The notes beneath the pieces are model-generated. The model was not told the DNA's origin, ran no database searches, and was given only the letters and a program-made list of their open reading frames with translations. Positions 34,796 to 43,217 of a DNA stretch of 64,000 nucleotides are shown here, piece by piece. Source of the DNA: AC-32 sp963813435 (GTDB lineage Bacteria; Actinomycetota; Thermoleophilia; Gaiellales; Gaiellaceae); contig CAWEYY010000004.1 of assembly GCA_963813435.1 (NCBI GenBank), positions 367,583 to 431,582 on the forward strand. Direction: 5' to 3'. Both the position numbers and the translations under genes were made by a program. Position 1 is the first letter of the stretch, and each line of letters starts with the position of its first letter.

Positions 34796-35179
34796 TCAGC
34801 GCGGCTGGAAGAGTTCGATGGGGTTGCCGGACGGGTCGTCGACCAGGATCTGCTTGCCGCCCGGGCCGGCCGTGATCTCGTTGCGGAACCGGAGGCCGGC
34901 AGCGCGGAGGCGCTCCACCTCGGCGGCGATGTCGTCGACGACGAAGTGGATGCGGTTCCAGCCTCCAGGCCCGGGTTTGCGTCCGTCCGGCATGGCCCTC
35001 CCGGCGGAGCTCTTCGGGCCGCTCAGAAGCAACCGCAGCCTCCCGCGGACGACATCGGCGAAGGCCGGCGACTGGTCGGAGAGCAGCGTGAACCCGAAGT
35101 GGGTCGTGTAGAAGCTGATCGCCGCCTCGACGTCGTCGACCATGTAGCGGATGTTCACAGTGTCATCGTTCTTGCTCAT
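34796..35179 (-). CDS. VOC (glyoxalase-like) family protein
   Basis: Vicinal oxygen chelate protein of 127 aa with two paired βαβββ modules: the first starts IRYMVDDVEAAISFYTTHFG, the second NRIHFVVDDIAAEVERL and ends VDDPSGNPIELFQPR. Metal ligands cannot be fixed by eye. ATG at 35179 follows GAGGAGGTGG. Could be a resistance, dioxygenase-like or isomerase protein. Genes on both sides point away from it, so it is a separate unit. Confidence 0.85.
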   Translation of the reverse strand: MSKNDDTVNIRYMVDDVEAAISFYTTHFGFTLLSDQSPAFADVVRGRLRLLLSGPKSSAGRAMPDGRKPGPGGWNRIHFVVDDIAAEVERLRAAGLRFRNEITAGPGGKQILVDDPSGNPIELFQPR

Positions 35180-35349
35180 GCCACCTCCTCGCGGACCGAT
35201 CGCAGAGGCTATCGCCGTCCAGCCATCGTGAGCGCTGCGGACGGCGTCGAGCCGATGATCTTCGCGTTGTTGCCAGGCCGGTTCTCGCGATGACCTCTCC
35301 CGACGATCTGCTCGAGGCGGCCCTCGGCGCAATCGGGCAGACTGGCTAG

Positions 35350-36294
35350 ATGGCCGTCGCGGCTGCGCACCGCCTCTCGCGCGACCAGGTGATCTGGTCG
35401 TTCGGGCCGGACCTCGAGCCGGTACTCGAGGTTCAGCCCGGCGAGACGGTCACGTTCGAGACGAACGACTGCTTCACCGGCCAGATCCGGAGCGAGGACG
35501 ACCTGGTCACCGAGATCGACCTCGAGCGGATCAACGGCGCGACCGGACCGGTGGCCGTGGCCGGCGCGGAGCCGGGGGACTCGCTCGTCGCCGAGATCCT
35601 GGACGTGCGGCCGATCGAGTGGGGCGTGGCCACGCTGATTCCCGGGTTCGGCCAGCTGATCGAGCAGGTGGAGGCGCCGCTCACGCGGATGTTCGAGGTG
35701 CGCGACGGCGAGATCCGGATGAACGAGCGGGTCTCCTTCCCCGCGCGACCGATGGTGGGCGTCGTCGGCGTTGCGACCGACGGCGAGACGCTCTCGAACG
35801 GCCTCGCTGGGCACCACGGGGGCAATCTCGACAACCACCTGCACGGAAAGGGTGCTCGCATCTTCTTCCCCGTGCGCCAGCCCGGCGGGATGTTCGCCGT
35901 GGGCGACATGCACGCCTCGATGGGCGACGGCGAGATCTGCTTCACCGGCGTCGAGATCGCAGGGGAGGTCGACATCCGCTTCGACCTCCTGAAGGGGAAG
36001 CAGGCGACGTGGCCGGTGACCGAGTTCCCCGACCGCTGGATGCCGCACGCGACCGCGGACGATTTCGCGGAGGCGCTCCAGCTCGTCTCCGAGGAAGCGG
36101 CGCGCCTGCTCGTGGACGAGCACGGGTTCTCGCCCGAGGACGCGTTCATCTTCCTCTCCGTCGCATGCGACGCCGGGGTCGCCCAGGCGTGCAAGCCCGC
36201 GCCGCAGTTCGGGACGATCGCGCGCTTCTCGATCCCGAGGATCGCAGCCTGCCCGGCGCCGTTCGCCGGACGGACATCCTCTGAAGGCGGATAA
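35350..36294 (+). CDS. Acetamidase/formamidase family protein
   Basis: Cytoplasmic amidohydrolase of the FmdA/AmdA family, 314 aa, hydrolysing formamide or acetamide to the acid and ammonia. The family motifs HHGGNLDNHLHG, GDMHASMGDGE and the C-terminal SVACDAGVAQ are visible. It precedes the MetE-like gene on the same strand by 35 bp and may open a short catabolic operon. The short upstream space (35185-35349) contains no recognised gene. Confidence 0.9.
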   Translation: MAVAAAHRLSRDQVIWSFGPDLEPVLEVQPGETVTFETNDCFTGQIRSEDDLVTEIDLERINGATGPVAVAGAEPGDSLVAEILDVRPIEWGVATLIPGFGQLIEQVEAPLTRMFEVRDGEIRMNERVSFPARPMVGVVGVATDGETLSNGLAGHHGGNLDNHLHGKGARIFFPVRQPGGMFAVGDMHASMGDGEICFTGVEIAGEVDIRFDLLKGKQATWPVTEFPDRWMPHATADDFAEALQLVSEEAARLLVDEHGFSPEDAFIFLSVACDAGVAQACKPAPQFGTIARFSIPRIAACPAPFAGRTSSEGG

Positions 36295-36329
36295 TCGAGC
36301 TACTCGTCAGGTCTCGCGAAGGGAGTCAC

Positions 36330-37535
36330 GTGCTCACAGCAACCAAAGACCGGATCCTGCCGACCACCGTCACGGGCTCGTGGCCGCGCCCCTCCTGGTT
36401 CACGGGCAACCTCCACGAGCGCCCGTTCTCGACTGGCATGGCCGACGTGGCGTACCGCGAGCAGTTCGTCGACGCCGTCGGCGCGGTCCTCAACGATCAG
36501 GAGTTCGCCGGGCTCGACATCCTGACCAACGGCGACTACCACCTCGACAACGACCTCGCGGGCCGGTCGTGGTTCTCGTACCCGACGGAGCGCCTGGCGG
36601 GCATCTCCGAGTTCGACACCGAGACGACGTTCGGCTGGACCTACCCGGTCGGCTCCTGGCTGAACGAGATCGTCGGCGGCTGGAAGTACCACGCTGTCAC
36701 CGACAAGATCGCGCCGCGCGTGCCGCTCGAGTTCGGGAAGATCTGGCGCGTCGCGCAGTCGCGAACCGAGCGCCCGGTGAAGTTCGGCACGATCGCGGCC
36801 GACCTTGCAGCGACGGTCCTGACTGTCCGGACGGACGCGTACGCCGACGACAAGCAGGACCTGATGTGGGACATCGCAACGATCCTCAACGAGGAGCTGC
36901 GGGGCCTCCAGGCCGCCGGCTGCAAGGTCATCCAGATCGAGGAGCCCGCCATTCACAGCTCGGCGGCCTACGGCGCGCCCGACGAGGTCCTGGACTTCCT
37001 CGTGGAGCTTTTCAACCACACCGTCGAGGGCCTCGACGACGTCGAGCTCTGGATCCACACGTGCTGGGGGAACCCCGGCGCGCAGCACTGCTTCGACCCG
37101 CAGATCTCGTACGAGCCGTCCGTCGACATCTACCTGAACCGGCTCAGGGGCGACGTCTGGACGATCGAGTCCAAGGACAACAACCACACGCTCTTGCCCG
37201 CCTTCGAGCCGTACAAAGGCAACCTGCCGAAGAAGGTCGCGGTCGGGATGATCAGCCACCGCCGGCTCCAGGTGGAGACCCCGGACGAGGTGGCGGCCGA
37301 CATTCGCACGGCGCTCGAGTACATCGACGAGGACAAGCTCGTCCTCTCCTCCGACTGCGGCTTCGGCCGCCAGGGCGTGCCGCGCCCGATCGCGATGTAC
37401 AAGGCAGCGGCTCTGGCCCAGGGCGCGAACATCGTCCGAGGCGAGCTCGGCGCCCCACAGACGGAAGTCCGCGCCGCCGATCCCGCCGCCCAGGTGGACG
37501 TTCCGGCGGCCGAGGCCGAGGCGGTGAGCGCCTAG
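36330..37535 (+). CDS. MetE-like zinc methyltransferase family protein (second copy)
   Basis: Cobalamin-independent methionine-synthase-like protein of 401 aa. It starts at GTG 36330 with the family's TTVTGSWPRPSWFTG; the zinc site uses HTCWGNP and DCGFGRQG, and the segment VIQIEEPAIH is typical. It differs from the first MetE-like protein (14947-15978) by an extra region around residues 60-130 and a C-terminal Ala/Val-rich tail. It lies between a formamidase-like and a GMC oxidoreductase gene, which points to a methylated or formylated substrate (inference). Confidence 0.85.
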   Translation: MLTATKDRILPTTVTGSWPRPSWFTGNLHERPFSTGMADVAYREQFVDAVGAVLNDQEFAGLDILTNGDYHLDNDLAGRSWFSYPTERLAGISEFDTETTFGWTYPVGSWLNEIVGGWKYHAVTDKIAPRVPLEFGKIWRVAQSRTERPVKFGTIAADLAATVLTVRTDAYADDKQDLMWDIATILNEELRGLQAAGCKVIQIEEPAIHSSAAYGAPDEVLDFLVELFNHTVEGLDDVELWIHTCWGNPGAQHCFDPQISYEPSVDIYLNRLRGDVWTIESKDNNHTLLPAFEPYKGNLPKKVAVGMISHRRLQVETPDEVAADIRTALEYIDEDKLVLSSDCGFGRQGVPRPIAMYKAAALAQGANIVRGELGAPQTEVRAADPAAQVDVPAAEAEAVSA

Positions 37536-37546
37536 CCGCCCTCCGC

Positions 37547-39037
37547 GTGAGCGGTCGCAGCGCGGACGTCGTAGTCATCGGCTCCGGCTCCGCCGGTGCC
37601 GTCGTCGCACGCCGTCTCGTCGACAGCGGCGCCCGCGTCCTCCTGCTCGAGGCCGGCGGCCTCGACGAGAACCCCGCGATCCACGATCCCGGCCGGGTCC
37701 ACGAGCTCTGGTTGTCCGAGGAGGACTGGGCCTACGAGACCGTGCCGCAGGTGCATGCGAACAACCGCCGGCTCGCCTGGCCGCGCGGCCGCGTGCTCGG
37801 CGGGTCGAGCTGTCTGAACGCGATGATCTGGGTGCGAGGCGCGCCCGAGGACTTCGACACGTGGGCGTATCTCGGCGCCGAGGGCTGGTCGTGGGACGAC
37901 GTCCGGCCGGTCTACGAGCGCATCGAGAGGCGTGAGCCCGGCGGGCCCGGCGCGATCAACCTGCTCACGTCGTACGAGCCAGACGCGATCCACACGTCGA
38001 TCGCCGAGGCGGCACAGGAGTGCGGGATCCCGTTCAACGGCGACTACAACGGTTCTACGCAGGACGGCGTGTCGTTCATGCAGTACAGCATCGAGAACGG
38101 CATCCGCCAGAGCACCGCAGCCGCGTACCTTCGCGCGATCGAGGCAGCTCCGGGACTCGAGCTCCTCACGGGCGCGACCGCGCGGCGTCTCCTGTTCGAC
38201 GGAACGCGGTGCGTCGGCGTCGAATGGTCGCAGGGCGACCGTGTCGAGTCTGGGCACGCGGAGCAGGTCGTCGTTTGCGGAGGCACGATCGGCTCGGCCC
38301 AGCTTCTGCTCCTCTCCGGCGTCGGTCCGGCAGAGCATCTCCGCTTGCTGGGAATCGACGTCGTCGCAGATCTGCCCGGTGTCGGCGAGAACCTGCACGA
38401 CCACCTGCTCTCCCCGGTCATCTTCAGCGCTGAGCGCGAGGTCGGGCCTCCTTCGCCGGGCCTGCCCGCCTGCCAGACGCATCTCTTCTGGCGGTCGCGG
38501 CCGGGACTGCCGGTGCCCGACATCCAGCCGATTCACTTCATGGTTCCGATGTACGAGCCGTGGATGGAAGGCCCCGAGAACGGCTTCACGCTCCTCGGCG
38601 GCATGGTGCGGCCCGTCAGCCGCGGCTCGTTGCGCCTCACTGGCTCGGCGCCGGAGGACCCCGTCGCTCTCGACCCGAACATCCTCGCGTGCGAGACCGA
38701 CCTCGAGAGCCTCGTCGCGGCCGTCCACCTCTGCCGGCGCATCGGCGCCGCGCCGGCGCTCCGCGACTGGGGTGCGACGGAGCGGTACCCAGGCCGGTCA
38801 GCCGACATCGTCGACTACGTGCGCGCCACCGCGATCACCTACCACCACCAGGTCGGCACCTGCAAGCTGGGCACCGATGCGACTGCCGTCGTCGACCCTA
38901 GGCTCCGCGTCCACGGCCTCGACGGCCTGCGGGTCGCCGACGCTTCGATAATGCCCACGGTGACGACCGGGAACACGAACGCTCCGTCGATCATGATCGG
39001 CGAGCGCGCGGCTGAGTTCCTGCTGGCCGATGTCTGA
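37547..39037 (+). CDS. GMC-family FAD oxidoreductase
   Basis: Glucose-methanol-choline oxidoreductase of 496 aa. The ADP-binding motif VIGSGSAGAVVARRL begins near residue 8, LEAGG near 30, and RGRVLGGSSCLNAM near 75. The C-terminal active-site region TYHHQVGTCKLGT and TTGNTNAPSIMIGERAAEFLL are complete. It probably oxidises an alcohol to an aldehyde using oxygen or another acceptor. GTG 37547 is used; the end overlaps the next gene by eight bases. Confidence 0.9.
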   Translation: MSGRSADVVVIGSGSAGAVVARRLVDSGARVLLLEAGGLDENPAIHDPGRVHELWLSEEDWAYETVPQVHANNRRLAWPRGRVLGGSSCLNAMIWVRGAPEDFDTWAYLGAEGWSWDDVRPVYERIERREPGGPGAINLLTSYEPDAIHTSIAEAAQECGIPFNGDYNGSTQDGVSFMQYSIENGIRQSTAAAYLRAIEAAPGLELLTGATARRLLFDGTRCVGVEWSQGDRVESGHAEQVVVCGGTIGSAQLLLLSGVGPAEHLRLLGIDVVADLPGVGENLHDHLLSPVIFSAEREVGPPSPGLPACQTHLFWRSRPGLPVPDIQPIHFMVPMYEPWMEGPENGFTLLGGMVRPVSRGSLRLTGSAPEDPVALDPNILACETDLESLVAAVHLCRRIGAAPALRDWGATERYPGRSADIVDYVRATAITYHHQVGTCKLGTDATAVVDPRLRVHGLDGLRVADASIMPTVTTGNTNAPSIMIGERAAEFLLADV

Positions 39038-40403
39038 GCCGGTCTTCGAAGCGGCAGGCCTGTCGTCGGCGGACGTCGACGCGTGGCGCGCCGGCGAGCC
39101 GGCGGCGACGGCTGCCTTCGAGGTGACAAGGGCGTACCTCGCGCGCGGCGAGGAGCTCCTCGGACGGCTGCCGGCACGCCCGGACCGGAACGACGCCGAG
39201 GCCGACGCGGCCGCCGTCTTGAAGACGGCGCTCGACGCCGCCCGGGTGCGGTTCCTGCGTGTGCACGCGGAGACTGTCTACGCCGAGCTGACCGACGATC
39301 TGCGCCGTGCGGTCCGTGACGAGGAGCTCGTCTACGCCGCCGCCGAGCGCTTCCCCGGGCTCGTGCCGTCGCGCGCGGAGATGGCGGCCGAGCGGACGCG
39401 GGCGCTCGCCGACAAGGAGGGCGTCGAGATCGCGCAGGGCCTGTTCCTCTCCTTCGTGCTCGCGTCGCCGCGCTGCGGGGCGCACCTCGTCTGGTCGATG
39501 CTGCGCCCGACGGAAGAGGCGCTCGCACGCCTCGACGACTTCCGCGCGACCGGCGTCGCCGATCTCGGCGGGACCTACCTCGAGCGCCGCGGCCGGTCCG
39601 CGTACATCGAGATCCGGAACGACCGCCACCTGAACGCGGAGGACTGCGACACCCTGCCGACGACCGAGGTCGCCGTCGACCTGGCGCTGCTCGACCCCGA
39701 GATCGAGGTTGGCGTCATTCGCGGCGCGGTCGTCAGCCACCCGCGCTACGCCGGCCAGCGCGTCTTCGGTGCGGGGCTCAACCTCACGCACCTCTACCAC
39801 GGGCGCATCGACTACCTCTTCTTCGTCACGCGCGACCTCGGCTATGTGAACAAGCTCTTTCGCGGGCTGAGCGCCGAGGAGCATCACCCGGGCGAGCCCG
39901 AGGAGACGACCGAGAAGCTCTGGGTCGCCGCAGTCGAGACCTTCGCGATCGGCGGCGCGTGCCAGATCCTGCACACGGTCGACCATGTGATCGCGACGAA
40001 GGGGACGCGGCTCTACCTCCCCGCGCGCAAAGAGGGGATCCTTCCGGGCGCGTCCAACCTGCGGCTCGCGCGCTCGGTCGGCGACCGCCTCGCGCGGCAG
40101 GCGATCCTGTCCGGGCTCGAGTTCGAGGCGGGGACGCCGCCCGGGGATCTTCTTTGCGACGAGGTTGTCGCGTCGACCGGGGAGATGGACGCGGCGATCG
40201 CCGAGCGCGTCGATGCGCTCACGAGCTCCGGGCTCGTGAACGCGGCAGGCAACCGACGCGCGCTCCGCGTCGGGGCGGAGCCGCTCGACGTCTTCCGGCA
40301 GTACATGGCGACGTTCTGCCGCGAGCAGGTCTACTGCTACCTGAGCCCTGCGCTGGTGCGGAACCTCGAACAGCACTGGAACGCCCACGAGCGCCGCCTC
40401 TGA
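39030..40403 (+). CDS. DpgC-like enoyl-CoA hydratase-family dioxygenase
   Basis: Protein of 457 aa resembling DpgC, the cofactor-free (3,5-dihydroxyphenyl)acetyl-CoA 1,2-dioxygenase of glycopeptide antibiotic biosynthesis. The crotonase-type core includes RSAYIEIRNDRHLNAED, SHPRYAGQRVFGAGLNLTHL, DYLFFVTRDLGYVNK and LPGASNLRLARSVGDRLAR, in DpgC order; an N-terminal helical extension matches too. It overlaps the GMC gene and is followed after four bases by a ligase-like gene, consistent with dioxygenation of an arylacetyl-CoA. Similarity was judged by eye, so the family call is good and the exact reaction is inferred. Confidence 0.8.
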   Translation: MSEPVFEAAGLSSADVDAWRAGEPAATAAFEVTRAYLARGEELLGRLPARPDRNDAEADAAAVLKTALDAARVRFLRVHAETVYAELTDDLRRAVRDEELVYAAAERFPGLVPSRAEMAAERTRALADKEGVEIAQGLFLSFVLASPRCGAHLVWSMLRPTEEALARLDDFRATGVADLGGTYLERRGRSAYIEIRNDRHLNAEDCDTLPTTEVAVDLALLDPEIEVGVIRGAVVSHPRYAGQRVFGAGLNLTHLYHGRIDYLFFVTRDLGYVNKLFRGLSAEEHHPGEPEETTEKLWVAAVETFAIGGACQILHTVDHVIATKGTRLYLPARKEGILPGASNLRLARSVGDRLARQAILSGLEFEAGTPPGDLLCDEVVASTGEMDAAIAERVDALTSSGLVNAAGNRRALRVGAEPLDVFRQYMATFCREQVYCYLSPALVRNLEQHWNAHERRL

Positions 40404-40407
40404 ACCG

Positions 40408-41619
40408 GTGATCTGGAGCCCCGCGGAACAGTTGCCGCGGGCGGAGCTGCGTGAGCTCCAGCGCACGCGGCTGCATGCGACCTTCGGCGCGGATCTCGAC
40501 GGGCTCGCCGACCTGCCCTTCACCACCAAGGGCGAGCTGCGCGACGCGTATCCGTTCGGGCTCCTGCGCGTCCCGGCCGCGTCACTCGCACGCGTGCACG
40601 CATCGAGCGGAACGCACGGGAAGCCGACGGTGGTCGGCTATACGCCTGCCGACCTCGACGCCTGGACCGAGCTGATGGCGCGCTCGATGACGATGGCGGG
40701 CGTTCGGCGCGGGATGCTCGTCCACAACGCGAACACGTACGGGCTGTTCACGGGCGGCCACGGTTTCCATCAGGGCGCTGAGCGAATCGGCGCACCGGTC
40801 GTGCCGGTCTCCGGCGGCTTCACGGCACGGCAGGCGATGCTCTTGAACGACCTCGGCGCGCAGGTGCTCGTCGCGACACCGTCGTACGCGCTCGTGATCG
40901 CACACGCCGTGCACGACGCGGGGATCGACCCGCGAGCGTTGCGGCTCGAGCTCGGCCTCTTCGGTGGTGAGCCCTGGACCGAGGGCATGCGCGAGGAGAT
41001 CGAACGGGTGCTTCCCGGGCTCCGTGCGGTCAACTTCTACGGCCTGTCCGAGATGTGCGGGCCGGGTGTAGCGACCGAGTGCCTCGAGGTGCGCGACGGC
41101 CTGCACGTCCACGAGGACCACTTCGTGGTCGAGGTCGTCGATCCGGACTCGGACGCTCCGCTCGACGAGGGCGCCGAAGGTGAGCTCGTCTTCACGACGC
41201 TGATGAAGGAGGCGATGCCGATGCTCCGCTATCGCACCGGCGACATCGCCTCCGTCACGTTCGAGCCGTGTCGCTGCGGCCGGACGACGGCGAGGATCCA
41301 CGGCCTGCGGGGCCGGCGCGACGACATGATCATCGTGCGCGGCGTCAACGTCTACCCGTCCAACGTCGAGCACGCGCTGCTCTCCGTTCCCGACGCCGCG
41401 CCGCACTATCAGCTCGTCGTCGACCGCCAAGGCGCGATGGACGAGCTCACCGTGCAGTGCGAGCCGACCGGCCCGGACGTCGACACCGCGCGCCTGCAGA
41501 CAGTGGTCGAGCGTGTGCTGAGGGAGCAGCTGGGCATTCGCGTCCGCGCCGATGTGCTCGAGCACGGGCAGGTCCCGCGTAGCGAAGGCAAGGCCGTGCG
41601 CGTCGTCGATCGGCGCTAG
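40408..41619 (+). CDS. Phenylacetate-CoA ligase-like adenylate-forming enzyme (second copy)
   Basis: PaaK-type enzyme of 403 aa predicted to make an arylacetyl- or acyl-CoA. Motifs: HASSGTHGKPTVVGYT (P-loop-like), the FYGLSEMCGPG substrate region, the Cys pair in EPCRCGRT, and GRRDDMIIVRGVNVYPSN. GTG at 40408. It lies directly behind the DpgC-like gene; together they could activate and oxygenate an aromatic acid. Confidence 0.88.
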   Translation: MIWSPAEQLPRAELRELQRTRLHATFGADLDGLADLPFTTKGELRDAYPFGLLRVPAASLARVHASSGTHGKPTVVGYTPADLDAWTELMARSMTMAGVRRGMLVHNANTYGLFTGGHGFHQGAERIGAPVVPVSGGFTARQAMLLNDLGAQVLVATPSYALVIAHAVHDAGIDPRALRLELGLFGGEPWTEGMREEIERVLPGLRAVNFYGLSEMCGPGVATECLEVRDGLHVHEDHFVVEVVDPDSDAPLDEGAEGELVFTTLMKEAMPMLRYRTGDIASVTFEPCRCGRTTARIHGLRGRRDDMIIVRGVNVYPSNVEHALLSVPDAAPHYQLVVDRQGAMDELTVQCEPTGPDVDTARLQTVVERVLREQLGIRVRADVLEHGQVPRSEGKAVRVVDRR

Positions 41620-41648
41620 CCGCGTGCTTCACGGAGCCGGCATATGCA

Positions 41649-41969
41649 TCATCGCCTCGCCTCCAGCCGGTCTGCTTGGCGCTCCCAGGCGTACGCCTCC
41701 AGTGCCTGATGAAGTGGTCCCTCGAAGAGCGGTAGCCAGCGACCGATGAGCGCGGACCGAACCGGATCGTTGAAGAGGGCTCTGACCGCCTCTTGCGCAC
41801 CTTTGCCTTCAAACAGGAAGATGACCTCGGTCTCGGTCAAGAAGATGGTGTGTCGGTCCAGGTAGGTCTCGAGCTCCTCCATGCCGAGAGCCGAGTGTTC
41901 GGCGAGAAGCGCCAGCGCTTGCCGACGACCGTCCGCTTTCAAGCGAGCAGTAAGGACGAAGCGATCCAC
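41649..41969 (-). CDS. Small hypothetical protein (106 aa)
   Basis: 106 aa starting at GTG 41969 that shares one base with the TAG of the next gene upstream, so the two are coupled. The layout (ARLKADGRRQALALL, IFLTETEVIFLFEGKG, then a Trp-rich helix) suggests a compact ferredoxin-like αβ fold of the dimeric barrel kind. No firm family is recognised. Function unknown. Confidence 0.65.
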   Translation of the reverse strand: MDRFVLTARLKADGRRQALALLAEHSALGMEELETYLDRHTIFLTETEVIFLFEGKGAQEAVRALFNDPVRSALIGRWLPLFEGPLHQALEAYAWERQADRLEARR

Positions 41970-42151
41970 TAGTCCTCGAACGGATCGTCGGCGAACGGGT
42001 CATCGGGTCCGCCAGGCCCCAGAAACTGATGGTGCTTCACGTGGCGAATTTCTTCGCTTGGGTCGTCGGCCAAGAAGAAGATCATCCAGACCAACCAGGC
42101 CACCGCGAAGGGGAACCCGACGAGGATGAGGGGAGCTTCGATCATTTTCAC
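41969..42151 (-). CDS. Small single-pass membrane protein (60 aa)
   Basis: 60 aa, one hydrophobic segment (LILVGFPFAVAWLVWMIFFL) followed by an acidic tail (GGPDDPFADDPFED). GAAAGGTGAAA precedes the ATG as a moderate ribosome binding site; an in-frame ATG two codons later is an alternative start. Coupled to the 106-aa gene. Function unknown. Confidence 0.6.
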   Translation of the reverse strand: MKMIEAPLILVGFPFAVAWLVWMIFFLADDPSEEIRHVKHHQFLGPGGPDDPFADDPFED

Positions 42152-42218
42152 CTTCCTTTCACGCTCAGGGTTCGTGGCTGCTCGGTCGTGGAGGGGCTAA
42201 GCCAGTTGTCAGCATGGC

Positions 42219-43079
42219 CTACGTGAACCTTCTGACAAATGCGAGTGCGGTCTCGGCCACCTCGCGCCATCCCTTGTCGATCGTGAGCGAGTGGCCGCGG
42301 TTCTCCATCTTCACGATTTCCGTCACGCCGGGGTTTCGCTTTTCCCGCTTGTAGGACGCGTTCGCGATCGCCCACGGCACGGTCTGATCCGAGTCGGCCG
42401 AGATGACCAGCATCGGCCCGCGCGCGGGGTTCTTCGTGTCGACCTTCGCCTCCGACCACGGGTTCAGATTCGCGGCCGCGGCCTGGAACAGTGCCTCGCC
42501 CGTGCCGGGCACGGAGTACCCGAGGTAGAGCTCCTTCGCCTCGTCCTCACCAACAAGGTTCGCGAAGCTGTAGCGGAACTGTTCGTAGGTGAGCGGAACC
42601 GCGCGGTTCCGGTTCGCGGGGTTGCGCAGGGCCACGCTCGTCGTGCGCAGCGCCGCGATCGGGAGCGGCAGGACCCCGCGGAAGGGAGCAGGACTGATCG
42701 CGACCGAGGCGGCCGCGAGGCCGCGCCCCGCGAGGATCTCCGTCATGAGGCCCCCGAACGAGTGGCCGATGACGACCGGCTTGCGGTCGAGCCGGCGGAT
42801 GATCGCCTCCTCGTAGTCGGCGATCTCGGCGATGCCCTTGCCCGCGAACACCTCCGGGTGCGCCTTTGCTTCGGCGACGGTCTCCGGGTCGTCGGGCCAA
42901 CCCGGCATTAGCGCAACGTGCCCGGCCTCCTCGAACAGCGCGGCCCAGTTCTCCCAGCTCGACGGCAGCAGCCACAGCCCGTGGACGAAGACCACCGGCG
43001 TCGCCATGGTCGCATTTGCACGCTCGACTTGCTCGAGCTCGTGCTCGGCGATGGGCGTCGGGGAAACGGTCGTGCTCAT
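42219..43079 (-). CDS. Alpha/beta hydrolase
   Basis: 286 aa. Nucleophile elbow GHSFGG (about residue 103); oxyanion segment VFVHGLWLLPSSW; acid region ISADSDQTVP and final His in ENRGHSLTID. No signal peptide. Substrate unknown. Close in type to non-haem peroxidase/esterase families. It is on the same strand as the LuxR regulator, 138 bp from that gene's end. Confidence 0.9.
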   Translation of the reverse strand: MSTTVSPTPIAEHELEQVERANATMATPVVFVHGLWLLPSSWENWAALFEEAGHVALMPGWPDDPETVAEAKAHPEVFAGKGIAEIADYEEAIIRRLDRKPVVIGHSFGGLMTEILAGRGLAAASVAISPAPFRGVLPLPIAALRTTSVALRNPANRNRAVPLTYEQFRYSFANLVGEDEAKELYLGYSVPGTGEALFQAAAANLNPWSEAKVDTKNPARGPMLVISADSDQTVPWAIANASYKREKRNPGVTEIVKMENRGHSLTIDKGWREVAETALAFVRRFT

Positions 43080-43217
43080 CTCGTCCTCCTCTGTCGGACC
43101 GGTGTCGGGGGTTTGCTAGTGGGGCCAGGATCGCGCGGCCTGACCGCACTCGCATCCGCCGAGGCGCCAGTGCGGGTCGCTAGTTGTGGCGTCGTGGCCC
43201 GGAGGAACGGCCGGCAG

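Noticed and set aside
36380..37546. Upstream extension of the GMC oxidoreductase frame through the MetE-like gene
   Set aside because: The extension is a low-complexity shadow; the GMC protein starts naturally with the ADP-binding motif after GTG 37547.
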